Assembly (NCBI GenBank): GCA_900321515.1
Contig: ONWI01000209.1
Location: 1 to 8,749, forward strand
Direction: 5' to 3'
Length of the DNA: 8,749 bases
Origin: an uncultured Eubacteriales bacterium
GTDB taxonomy: Bacteria > Bacillota > Clostridia > Oscillospirales > Acutalibacteraceae
Under the pieces are notes generated by a model that saw only the letters and a list, made by a program, of their open reading frames with translations, did not search any database and was not told the DNA's origin. Both the position numbers and the translations under genes were made by a program. Position 1 is the first letter of the stretch, and every line of letters begins with the position of its first letter. This document shows positions 1 through 7,025 of this stretch, piece after piece.

Positions 1-83
1 AGGAGGGATTCGAACCCTCGAACCGCTTTTAACGATTACACGATTTCCAATCGTGCGCGCTCGACCAGCTACGCGACTTCTCC
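1..83 (-). tRNA. tRNA-Ser (anticodon GGA), 3' end cut by window edge
   Basis: Read on the minus strand this folds as a class II tRNA. The acceptor 5' strand is GGAGAAG, followed by a D arm with the GCTGGT loop. The anticodon stem CACGA/TCGTG encloses the loop TTGGAAA, so the anticodon is GGA (serine, UCC/UCU codons). The long variable arm forms a 5-bp stem (AATCG/CGGTT with one wobble), as expected for tRNA-Ser. The T arm is GAGGG-TTCGAAT-CCCTC. Only the first two bases of the 3' acceptor strand (CT, pairing with AG) lie in the window. About five acceptor bases, the discriminator base and any encoded CCA are missing. A well-formed promoter lies just upstream. Confidence 0.96.
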
Positions 84-128
84 ATACATCTGTATTGAAT
101 TTCCCGCTCAATTTCAGAGCGCTTAAAT

Positions 129-157
129 ACTATACAACAAATAATCGGAAAAGTCAA
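129..157 (-). promoter_or_regulatory. Promoter of the tRNA-Ser gene
   Basis: On the minus strand, a -35 box TTGACT (plus-strand bases 152-157) is separated by 17 bases from a -10 box TATAGT (129-134). Each box differs from the sigma-70/sigma-A consensus by one base. Transcription should start near base 122, leaving a leader of about 40 bases before the mature tRNA 5' end. Confidence 0.85.
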
Positions 158-334
158 GTGATTTTTTATTTTTATTTTATTTAAACACAGCTTTTTTTGT
201 TTTTACTGTTTTTACTTCAGATTTTATTGCAAAAACACAATGCCTGTTTTGTCGGTTAAGAAAAAATCAACTGATTTTATCAAAAAAATTATAAAATATT
301 TGTAAAAGAATGATTGCCTGTTTTCAAATAAACC
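158..334. other. AT-rich divergent spacer, no gene seen
   Basis: This spacer lies between the tRNA and recJ promoters. It is very AT-rich, with long T runs around 160-210 and A runs around 258-300. The 10-mer TGCCTGTTTT occurs twice (241-250 and 315-324), which may be chance in such sequence. A weak AAAATC/GATTTT hairpin is possible around 265-280. No open reading frame with a ribosome site was found on either strand. Confidence 0.6.
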
Positions 335-363
335 TTGCAAAAGAAAAGAAAACATGGTATAAT
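335..363 (+). promoter_or_regulatory. Promoter of recJ (extended -10)
   Basis: The -35 box TTGCAA (335-340) and a perfect -10 box TATAAT (358-363) are 17 bases apart. TGG directly before the -10 box makes an extended -10 element. Transcription should begin near base 370, so the recJ leader is about 35 bases. This promoter overlaps the upstream in-frame TTG at 363 and argues against that codon being the recJ start. Confidence 0.88.
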
Positions 364-404
364 TGTGTTTATCATATCTTTTATCATTGAAGGAGGTGAG
401 TCCA

Positions 405-2465
405 ATGTCCTTTCGACGCTGGCAAATAGCCAAATCAGACAAGACACTGTCCCGGGGCGTCGCGCAACGCTTTGGAATAGACGGTTTTGCTGCCTACCTG
501 CTGACATCCAGGGGATTCTGTTCGGATGAGCAGATCAGCGATATGCTTGGTATCGACGACGATACCGCTGATTTCACGGATCCGTATGAAATCAGCGACA
601 TGGATAAGGCTGTCAGCCGCATACGCCGCGCAATTGACAATTTTGAACGAATCGCCATTTACGGTGATTACGACGTTGACGGGGTAACCTCTACAGCGCT
701 GCTGTATTCATATCTCGAATCAGTCGGCGCCAACGTCATGTATTACATTCCGGATCGCGAAGGAGAGGGCTACGGACTCAACTGCTCCGCGATAGATTCT
801 CTCCATGAAATGAACATCAACCTGATTATCACCGTTGACAACGGCATTTCTGCGGTGAACGAAGTGGCGCACGCCAATTCGCTGGGAATAGATGTCGTCG
901 TAACCGATCATCATCAGGAGGGCGACGTTCTGCCCGAAGCGGTCGCTGTCGTCAACCCCCACAGAAAGGACAGCAAATGCCGGTTTAAGGAATATGCCGG
1001 TGTTGGCGTTGCCTTCAAGCTGGTATGCGCTCTGGAAGGAGACAGCATGGCAGTCATGGAGAACTGCGGCGATCTGGTTGCCCTCGGCACCGTCGCCGAC
1101 GTTGTAAGCCTTACCGGCGAAAACCGGAGATTCGTGCGTCTGGGGCTGCGTCAACTGCAAAACACCGGCAGACCCGGGCTTAACACACTCATTGACATGG
1201 CGGGTCTGACAGGAAAGACCATAACGTCCTCCAGCATAGCCTTCATCATAGCGCCGCGGCTCAATGCCGCCGGACGACTCGGCGACGCTTCGCACGCCGT
1301 GAAGCTTCTTATCACCGAGGACGACAACGACGCCTACGTTCTCGCCGATGAGCTGACCGCAAAGAACCGCGAGCGCCAGGCTATCGAACAGATAATGTAC
1401 CGCGAAGTATACGATATGCTCGCGAAGGACAGCTCGGTTATTTACGACCGCGTGATAGTTATTGTCGGAGAAAAATGGAACGGCGGAGTAATAGGGATAT
1501 TTGCATCCAAAATCTGCGAGAGATACGGCAAACCGTGCTTCATCATATCATACGACGGGGATAAGGCAAAGGGTTCGGGGCGCAGCATAGAGGGATTCTC
1601 ACTTTACGAGGCAATATCCGCCTGTTCCGAGCAGCTCACCGGCTTCGGCGGGCACACGCTCGCCGCGGGTATTAATCTGAAAACCGAGAACATTGATAAT
1701 TTTCGGCGCACGATAAACGAGTACGCCCGTGAGAAATACCCGATAATGCCTGCCCCGGAGCTGAATATTGATTGTCAGCTCCCGCCGTCGGCAGTCACGA
1801 TGCAGCTCTGTGAATCGTCACAGCTGCTCGAACCATTCGGTACCGACAACCCCACCCCGCTTATCGCTATCATGGGCATGAAGCTCACGGATATTTACGG
1901 CGCCGGAGGCGGAAAACACCAGCGCCTTACGCTTGAACGTGGAGAAACGATAATTACGGCAATGAAATTTTCCACTCCCGACGAGGACTTCCCGTTCAGG
2001 GTCGGGGACGTTGTGGACATCGCCGTCACACTGGATAAATCGACTTACCGCGGCAGGGACAGCCTTACTCTTATTGTCAGGGACATCCGGCTGTCAGAGA
2101 CTCACTTTGATGACATTTACAGCGGCAGGCAGTTATTTGAAAAAATGATGCGGGACGAGCAGCTTTCTGATCAGGAAACAGAACTGCTGAGACCTACACG
2201 GAGCATTATGGGAACGGTCTACCGTGCGGTTGCCGGAGGCTACAGCGGGGCAGCAGATGTGCTCGGCTGCCGTATGAAGAAATCCGGAGTCGGTTTTGCG
2301 GCAATGATGACGTCTCTCCAGATACTGCGCGAGGGCGGACTGCTGAATATCAGCGACGACGGCTCCGTGATTTGCATAGAAGCTGCCGATCGCGGTCAGC
2401 AGAACGGTAAGATCTCGCCCGAAAAAACCCGGACCGCAATAAGAGTCGGATACCGGAATGTTTGA
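405..2465 (+). CDS. recJ: Single-stranded-DNA-specific exonuclease RecJ
   Basis: RecJ degrades single-stranded DNA 5' to 3' in recombinational repair and mismatch repair. The 686-residue protein carries the DHH core: YGDYDVDG at 86-93, the DNG motif at 145-147, TDHH at 167-170, GTVADVV at 228-234 and PRLNAAGR at 284-291. The DHHA1 nucleic-acid-binding domain follows, with GSGRS at 390-394 and GGHTLAAG at 415-422. An OB-fold region begins with PFGTDNPTPL near 477-486. The last 120 residues form a less conserved C-terminal domain, as in other Bacillota RecJ proteins, although this one is somewhat shorter than the roughly 785-residue Bacillus protein. The ATG at 405 is chosen because AAGGAGGTG (390-398) lies 6 bases upstream. 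The in-frame TTG at 363 is the last base of the -10 box and would not be transcribed. The family's metal-binding aspartate and histidine residues are all present. Confidence 0.96.
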   Translation: MSFRRWQIAKSDKTLSRGVAQRFGIDGFAAYLLTSRGFCSDEQISDMLGIDDDTADFTDPYEISDMDKAVSRIRRAIDNFERIAIYGDYDVDGVTSTALLYSYLESVGANVMYYIPDREGEGYGLNCSAIDSLHEMNINLIITVDNGISAVNEVAHANSLGIDVVVTDHHQEGDVLPEAVAVVNPHRKDSKCRFKEYAGVGVAFKLVCALEGDSMAVMENCGDLVALGTVADVVSLTGENRRFVRLGLRQLQNTGRPGLNTLIDMAGLTGKTITSSSIAFIIAPRLNAAGRLGDASHAVKLLITEDDNDAYVLADELTAKNRERQAIEQIMYREVYDMLAKDSSVIYDRVIVIVGEKWNGGVIGIFASKICERYGKPCFIISYDGDKAKGSGRSIEGFSLYEAISACSEQLTGFGGHTLAAGINLKTENIDNFRRTINEYAREKYPIMPAPELNIDCQLPPSAVTMQLCESSQLLEPFGTDNPTPLIAIMGMKLTDIYGAGGGKHQRLTLERGETIITAMKFSTPDEDFPFRVGDVVDIAVTLDKSTYRGRDSLTLIVRDIRLSETHFDDIYSGRQLFEKMMRDEQLSDQETELLRPTRSIMGTVYRAVAGGYSGAADVLGCRMKKSGVGFAAMMTSLQILREGGLLNISDDGSVICIEAADRGQQNGKISPEKTRTAIRVGYRNV

Positions 2466-2493
2466 CAAATATTGTTTTTATTTTTGAGCAAGG

Positions 2494-2534
2494 AATCATT
2501 ATGAATGATTAAATTAACGGCAAAACGCCGTTTT
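2494..2534 (+). promoter_or_regulatory. Two tandem hairpins in the recJ-rel spacer
   Basis: AATCATT-ATG-AATGATT (2494-2510) is a perfect 7-bp inverted repeat. It is followed by AACGGC-AAAAC-GCCGTT (2516-2532), a 6-bp stem with a 5-base loop, trailed by only two more T. The second stem ends 3 bases before the GAGGAGGG ribosome site of rel. It could act as a weak terminator, an RNA-stability element or a control on rel translation. The sequence does not decide between these. No convincing promoter for rel was found here, so rel may be cotranscribed with recJ. Confidence 0.4.
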
Positions 2535-2550
2535 GAGGAGGGAAGACCAT

Positions 2551-4821
2551 ATGACAAACGGAATTGACAGAATCGACACAAGAGATGTCAACGAGAGAGA
2601 TTTTACGGATAATGTGGTGGAGACTTACCAGACCTACGATCAGCTGGTAGCAAGCATTCTTAAAAGCGGCAAGGATTATGACATGGCTGCCATTGAGAAG
2701 GCATACCTTTTCGCAAACAAGGCTCACGCCGGTCAGAAGCGCAAGTCGGGTGAACCTTATATAGTTCATCCAGTCTCGGTTGCGAATATCCTTGTATCGC
2801 TCGGCATGGACACCGAAAGTGTGGTCGCAGCCCTCCTTCACGATGTGGTTGAAGATACTCCCGTCACGCTGGAGGATATCAGAACCAACTTCGGAGACAC
2901 CACGGCACAGATAATAGACGGACTTACCAAGCTGAGCAAGCTGGGATTCAACACCGAAGAGGAGCATCAGGCGGAAAACGTGCGCCGTATGCTCATTGCC
3001 ACAAACAAGGATATCCGCGTGCTGATAATCAAGCTGGCGGACCGTCTGAACAACATGCGCACACTCAGCGCCATGTATCCGCAGAAACAGCGCAATATCG
3101 CCCGCGAAACACTCGAAATATATGCCCCGCTCGCTCACAGAATGGGCATTCGTCCTGTCAAGGAGGAGCTTGAGGACCTTGCGCTGAGATACATCGACCC
3201 AATAGGCTACAAGCAGATATGCGATAAACTTTCGGCACAGCAGGCAAACCGCGAAGCCTTCCTCGACGACATCAAGGAAGAACTGCGTCAGAAGCTCACC
3301 CCTTATATCCCGAATGTGGAGATGTCGGGAAGAGTCAAATCGGTTCACGGAATATATAACAAGATGATCATGCAGGGCAAGAGCTTCGATGATATTTACG
3401 ACGTCTACGCCGTCAGGGTGATAGTGAACACAGTCGCCGAATGCTACGCGGCGCTGGGCGTTGTGCAGACAACATACACACCTCTTCCCAACCGCTTCAA
3501 GGATTACATCGCAATGCCCAAATCCAACGGCTACATGTCCCTGCACACCACTGTCATGCGCAAGAGCGACGATCCGGATGAAAACGCGGTCCCGTTTGAG
3601 GTGCAGATCCGCACAAAGGATATGCACCGCACCGCCGAATACGGCGTGGCGGCACACTGGAAATACAAGACCGGCGAAGCTGCTGAGGGCGGCAAGATGG
3701 TTTTTGAAAACACCGTCTCGTGGATACGCAGAATGATAGAGGATCAGATGGACAGCGAGAGCGCCGATGTCATTACCGTCATAAAGGACGATCTCATGCC
3801 GGAGGAAATATATGTCTTCACACCCAAAGGCGATCTGAAAGTGCTGCCCAAGGGCGCGACGGTCATTGACTTTGCGTATGCCATCCACAGTCAGGTGGGA
3901 CATCGCATGATCGGCGCAAAGATCGACGGCAGAATAGTTCCTCTCAACACCGAGCTTCAGACCGGCAACCGCATCGAGATACAGACCACCAGGGAAATTA
4001 TAAACGGCCCCAGCCGCGACTGGCTTAACATGGCAAAAACCAGTCAGGCAAAGACCAAGATACGCTCGTGGTTCAAAAATGAACGCCGCGCAGAGAATAT
4101 TGAGGAAGGCAAGGCTGAATTTGAACGCGAAATGAAGCGCGCAGGTCTTGTCATACCCGACGATAAATTTGAGGAGTTCATGCAGGAGCAGATTCGCAAA
4201 TCCCACAAGGACAGCGTGGACGATTTCTACGCCGCCATCGGCTACGGAGCCATTGTCGTGACCAAGCTCATGCCGCGTCTGCGCGAGGATTACGCAAGAA
4301 TAGTCATCAAACCCGCAGGATTCCAGGGCATTGAAACCGGCTTTGGGGACGACAGGCGCAGAAGTCACAAGGGCGACACGGGCGTTCGTGTGGAAGGCAT
4401 AGATAACTGTCAGATCAAGATGTCCCGCTGCTGCAACCCGCTGCCAGGAGATGAGATAATCGGCTTTATCACCCGCGGCTTCGGGGTTTCCGTGCATAAA
4501 AGAAGCTGTCCCAATGTGCCCGAGGATATATCGAAATGCGAAAACCCAGAGCGCTGGATCAAGGTGTATTGGAGCGAAAACACAAACTACCGCGAATTCA
4601 AGGCGACGCTTAGGATTCTCTGCATCAACCGGGAGGGATTGCTTGCCGATGTAACCTCTCAGCTTTCCATGATGCACATCAGCATAAGTATGCTGATGTC
4701 ACGCGAGCTGAAGGACGACAACGCCATCATCACCGTCACTATCTCCGTCAGCAGCAAGGAGCATCTGGCACAGATCACATCAAAGCTCTCCCGTGTCAAC
4801 GGAGTACTGAGCATTGAATGA
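2551..4821 (+). CDS. relA: Bifunctional (p)ppGpp synthetase/hydrolase (Rel/RelA-SpoT)
   Basis: This cytosolic enzyme makes and degrades the stringent-response alarmone (p)ppGpp. The 756-residue protein has the full long-RSH layout. The HD hydrolase domain has HAGQKRKSGEPYIVHP at 59-74 with H73, then H97-D98 in HDVVEDT and D164 in LADRLNNMR, the expected manganese ligands. The synthetase domain has VKSVHGIYNKM at 262-272, D284 in DVYAVR, RFKD at 315-318 and E350 in FEVQIRT. The TGS domain spans roughly 417-480. A zinc-finger-type domain carries RCC at 626-628 and HKRSC at 649-653, and the ACT domain spans about 680-756. RFKD is the RXKD signature of bifunctional enzymes rather than the EXDD of synthetase-only RelA. 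The start at 2551 follows GAGGAGGG (2535-2542). An in-frame TTG at 2533 lies upstream of that site and is rejected. The motif usually read as YQSLHT is YMSLHT here (328-333). Confidence 0.96.
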   Translation: MTNGIDRIDTRDVNERDFTDNVVETYQTYDQLVASILKSGKDYDMAAIEKAYLFANKAHAGQKRKSGEPYIVHPVSVANILVSLGMDTESVVAALLHDVVEDTPVTLEDIRTNFGDTTAQIIDGLTKLSKLGFNTEEEHQAENVRRMLIATNKDIRVLIIKLADRLNNMRTLSAMYPQKQRNIARETLEIYAPLAHRMGIRPVKEELEDLALRYIDPIGYKQICDKLSAQQANREAFLDDIKEELRQKLTPYIPNVEMSGRVKSVHGIYNKMIMQGKSFDDIYDVYAVRVIVNTVAECYAALGVVQTTYTPLPNRFKDYIAMPKSNGYMSLHTTVMRKSDDPDENAVPFEVQIRTKDMHRTAEYGVAAHWKYKTGEAAEGGKMVFENTVSWIRRMIEDQMDSESADVITVIKDDLMPEEIYVFTPKGDLKVLPKGATVIDFAYAIHSQVGHRMIGAKIDGRIVPLNTELQTGNRIEIQTTREIINGPSRDWLNMAKTSQAKTKIRSWFKNERRAENIEEGKAEFEREMKRAGLVIPDDKFEEFMQEQIRKSHKDSVDDFYAAIGYGAIVVTKLMPRLREDYARIVIKPAGFQGIETGFGDDRRRSHKGDTGVRVEGIDNCQIKMSRCCNPLPGDEIIGFITRGFGVSVHKRSCPNVPEDISKCENPERWIKVYWSENTNYREFKATLRILCINREGLLADVTSQLSMMHISISMLMSRELKDDNAIITVTISVSSKEHLAQITSKLSRVNGVLSIE

Positions 4822-4887
4822 CGTTGCGCCGTCAGCTTGCAAGTCGCACACGTTGAGATACGTCAGCAGGCTCATAAATAAAAAATG

Positions 4888-4930
4888 CGGAAGGCTTCGC
4901 CGGAAAATTATATTCTGGCGGAACCTTCCG
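4888..4930 (+). terminator. Long imperfect hairpin after rel, likely terminator and copy 1 of a palindromic element
   Basis: Bases 4888-4905 pair with 4913-4930 with a single C-A mismatch at 4895/4923 and two G-T wobbles, giving a stem of about 17 pairs. The plus-strand tail (TGTTTCAATTT) is only moderately T-rich. On the minus strand the stem is followed by CATTTTTTATTT, a better terminator tail, although no minus-strand gene lies near. The most likely role is ending the rel transcript. Its sequence closely resembles the hairpin at 7835-7881, including the loop bases. Confidence 0.65.
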
Positions 4931-4964
4931 TGTTTCAATTTGGATAATTTGGGAATGATATTAA

Positions 4965-5528
4965 ATGGCAACAAGTAAAACATTTATCACCACGATAGGC
5001 GGACGCAGCTTTGATCCGCTTTCCCCCGGCATAAGCGACATAGACATCAATGACATAGCTCATTCTCTGAGTCTTATCTGCCGCGCAAACGGACATTTCA
5101 GCTGTTTTTTCTCAGTGGCGCGCCACTGCATAAACTGCTCGGAGGAAGCGGACGCCCGAGGATTCGGGGCAAGGATTCGACTTCTATGCCTGCTGCACGA
5201 CGCGACCGAGGCTTACATCGGAGATATGACACGTCCGCTGAAGCGCCAGCTTCCGTATTACTGCCAATGCGAAGCGCTGCTGCACACAAGGATTCTTGAC
5301 CGGTTCGGCATACCCGCTGAGAGCGGATCCGAAAACGAAATCGTAAGTCAGATTGATAACTGTATGCTTTACCACGAATTTTTAATATTCAACGGTGACA
5401 AGCTCTATGACGAACCGCCTGAGGTGCATATTGATATAGAACACAGCGAGCGGGAATTCAGACAGACCAAAGCCGAATATCTCGGACTCTTTGAAAAACT
5501 GATGACGGAGGCGGGTTACAAATGCTGA
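4965..5528 (+). CDS. HD-domain phosphohydrolase, YfdR-like
   Basis: This is a 187-residue soluble protein of the HD metal-dependent phosphohydrolase superfamily. The metal-site residues are visible: H54 in FSVARHC, H78-D79 in LLHDATEAYIGD, with E82 beside them, and D131 in QIDNCML. The N-terminal pattern (ICRANGHFSCFFSVARHC, preceded by DINDIAHSLS) matches the YfdR-type HD proteins of prophages and bacterial chromosomes, which are thought to remove phosphate from nucleotides. The substrate here is not known. The ATG at 4965 fits the conserved TF.G..F N-terminus of that family, but its ribosome site is weak (GGGA at 4951-4954). Its last 7 bases overlap the next gene as ATGCTGA, so the two are probably translationally coupled. 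No strong promoter of its own was found, and it may depend on read-through of the preceding hairpin. Confidence 0.85.
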   Translation: MATSKTFITTIGGRSFDPLSPGISDIDINDIAHSLSLICRANGHFSCFFSVARHCINCSEEADARGFGARIRLLCLLHDATEAYIGDMTRPLKRQLPYYCQCEALLHTRILDRFGIPAESGSENEIVSQIDNCMLYHEFLIFNGDKLYDEPPEVHIDIEHSEREFRQTKAEYLGLFEKLMTEAGYKC

Positions 5529-6457
5529 TTTCCACAGTAGTCCCCTGCTACAACGAGGAAAAAGTGCTCTCGCTCACATACAATGAACTTTCGGAAGAAC
5601 TCAGAAACATAACCGAAGATTATGAAATAATCTTCATAGACGACGGCAGCCGTGACGGCACACTCTCACTTCTCAAAGAATTTGCCGACGGAGACACTCA
5701 TGTCAGATATATCTCATTCAGCCGGAATTTCGGCAAGGAATCGGCTATGCTCGCCGGCATGAGATATTCATCCGGTGAATTTACCGTGATAATGGACGCC
5801 GACCTGCAGCACCCGCCGGAACTTATCGCACAGATGCTGGAATATGCCAGACAGGGCTGTGATCAGGTGATAGCCCAGCGGGACCGCACTGGCGACAGGA
5901 AGCTGGGAAGCTTTTTTGCGAGAATGTATTACAGACTGGTGGACAGACTCACCGACGTGGAGCTCACCGACGGAATAGGCGACTTCCGGATGCTCAGCCG
6001 CAAGGCGCTTGACGCTCTGCTCACAATGAACGAATACAACCGCTTCTCAAAGGGACTCTTTTCATGGATAGGTTTTAAGGAAAAGATAATCAGGTACCAA
6101 AACCGCAGCCGTGCCGCGGGGGAAAGCAAATGGAACTTCGGCTCACTTGTGCGGTACGGAGTGGACGGCGTTCTTTCCTTCAACAACAAGCCGCTGCGAT
6201 TCTGCATATTCATAGGCGCGTTTGCGATCGTAATCAGTCTGCTGTACGTGATATTTCTTTTGCTGGGCATTATTTTCAAGGGCATAGATATGCCCGGCTA
6301 TTTCACTACGATATTTACGATATGTCTTTTCGGAGGAGTGCAGCTCATCTCAATCGGCATTGTAGGAGAATATGTCGGCAGAATATATTATGAGGTAAAA
6401 CGACGTCCTCACTATCTGGTTGACGAAACGAATTTCAGTGATAAAAACAAAAAGTAA
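5522..6457 (+). CDS. GtrB-like family 2 glycosyltransferase, membrane-anchored
   Basis: This 311-residue GT-A fold glycosyltransferase resembles GtrB/DPM1 enzymes, which move a sugar from a nucleotide donor to a polyprenyl phosphate on the cytosolic face of the membrane. The N-terminus STVVPCYNEE (4-13) is typical. DDGSRDGT (40-47) and DADLQHPPE (92-100) provide the nucleotide and metal-binding aspartates. GDFRMLSR (153-160) and the GESKW patch (200-204) are further family signatures. Two hydrophobic segments near 226-252 and 260-285 should be membrane helices, followed by a short charged tail. Length is normal for the family (about 305-330). GGAGG at 5507-5511, inside the upstream gene, supports the ATG at 5522. 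No GtrA-like flippase or polymerising transferase lies beside it, so the sugar and acceptor cannot be named. Confidence 0.9.
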   Translation: MLISTVVPCYNEEKVLSLTYNELSEELRNITEDYEIIFIDDGSRDGTLSLLKEFADGDTHVRYISFSRNFGKESAMLAGMRYSSGEFTVIMDADLQHPPELIAQMLEYARQGCDQVIAQRDRTGDRKLGSFFARMYYRLVDRLTDVELTDGIGDFRMLSRKALDALLTMNEYNRFSKGLFSWIGFKEKIIRYQNRSRAAGESKWNFGSLVRYGVDGVLSFNNKPLRFCIFIGAFAIVISLLYVIFLLLGIIFKGIDMPGYFTTIFTICLFGGVQLISIGIVGEYVGRIYYEVKRRPHYLVDETNFSDKNKK

Positions 6458-6460
6458 CAA

Positions 6461-6907
6461 CTACACAGCCATAGCGAAAATAGTTCCGAGACGGGCTTCA
6501 AAGTCCTCATCTGAGCAATACCCGCTTTTGTTGAGCTTGTAGTATTCGTCGATTGACAGCAGATTCCAGTCGCCGTCGGAATAATCCGTCAGTCGGTGCA
6601 AATAAGCTACGCACTGTTCCCTGTCTATTGCGCCGGCATTGTATTTGTCCCTGATAACGCCGATAAGAGAACGCTGTACGACATTGCCGGCTTTGCGGTC
6701 GGCGATGTAATTTCCCTGAAGGTTGTAGAATATCACGTTGACAACCTCTTCCTGCCCCTTGTCGAGCGAAAGGAACACATCGGTATAAATATATGGCACG
6801 TCCTTTTCTTGCAATGCATCACTGAGAAAATCCCGCAGCTCGTCGAGAGACAGAATCCCCATGTCAAGACCTATCTCATATTTTACCATCTGCTCATACG
6901 CCGTCAT
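6461..6907 (-). CDS. Uncharacterised small acidic protein
   Basis: I do not recognise this 148-residue protein. It is soluble, with no signal peptide or membrane segment, and strongly acidic, with roughly twice as many Asp/Glu as Lys/Arg. The N-terminal part (SLDELRDFLSDALQEKDVPYI) looks helical. A stretch rich in beta-type residues follows near 38-66, and the C-terminal half has helical pieces with Tyr and Asp (IDEYYKLNKSGYCSDEDFE). It is a real gene rather than a shadow: it has a promoter with 17-base spacing (6944-6972), GGAG placed 10 bases before the ATG at 6907, and no competing gene on the plus strand. Its stop codon lies 3 bases from the stop of the glycosyltransferase, so the two genes converge with no room for a terminator between them. 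Cysteines and metal motifs are too few to suggest an enzyme. Confidence 0.8.
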   Translation of the reverse strand: MTAYEQMVKYEIGLDMGILSLDELRDFLSDALQEKDVPYIYTDVFLSLDKGQEEVVNVIFYNLQGNYIADRKAGNVVQRSLIGVIRDKYNAGAIDREQCVAYLHRLTDYSDGDWNLLSIDEYYKLNKSGYCSDEDFEARLGTIFAMAV

Positions 6908-6943
6908 TATTTACTCACTCCATGCTTTTTCTTTCTGAATTGA

Positions 6944-6972
6944 AGTATAACACAAACTGACGGAATTGTAAA
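6944..6972 (-). promoter_or_regulatory. Promoter of the small acidic protein gene
   Basis: On the minus strand, TTTACA (plus-strand bases 6967-6972) and TATACT (6944-6949) are spaced by 17 bases, each one base from consensus. Transcription should start near 6937, giving a leader of about 30 bases that contains the GGAG ribosome site. Confidence 0.8.
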
Positions 6973-6995
6973 CAGAAACACAAATAAAATAATAC
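6966..6995 (+). promoter_or_regulatory. Possible promoter of the PHP phosphatase gene
   Basis: TTGTAA (6966-6971) and TAATAC (6990-6995) are 18 bases apart. Both boxes are imperfect. The -35 box lies on top of the -35 box of the divergent minus-strand promoter, so the two could compete for polymerase. This is the best plus-strand candidate in the 118-base divergent spacer but is not strong. Confidence 0.35.
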
Positions 6996-7025
6996 CTCAT
7001 CATTGATAAAAAGGAGTCCGGAATA

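Noticed and set aside
241..324. Repeated 10-mer TGCCTGTTTT in the divergent spacer as operator pair
   Set aside because: Only two copies occur in low-complexity sequence, and neither overlaps a promoter box, so chance is the simpler explanation.
363..404. Upstream TTG start giving recJ 14 extra residues
   Set aside because: The TTG is the end of the -10 box TATAAT and lies before the predicted transcription start, and the ATG at 405 has a strong AAGGAGGTG ribosome site.
2509..4677. 722-codon open frame antisense to rel
   Set aside because: It is a shadow of the rel coding frame: it has no ribosome site, its translation is rich in His, Cys and Val without any recognisable domain, and rel is unmistakable on the other strand.
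4853..4880. TTGAGA-16-TAAATA as a promoter for the HD hydrolase gene
   Set aside because: The -10 box matches consensus at only three positions, and the transcript would run straight into the strong hairpin at 4888-4930.
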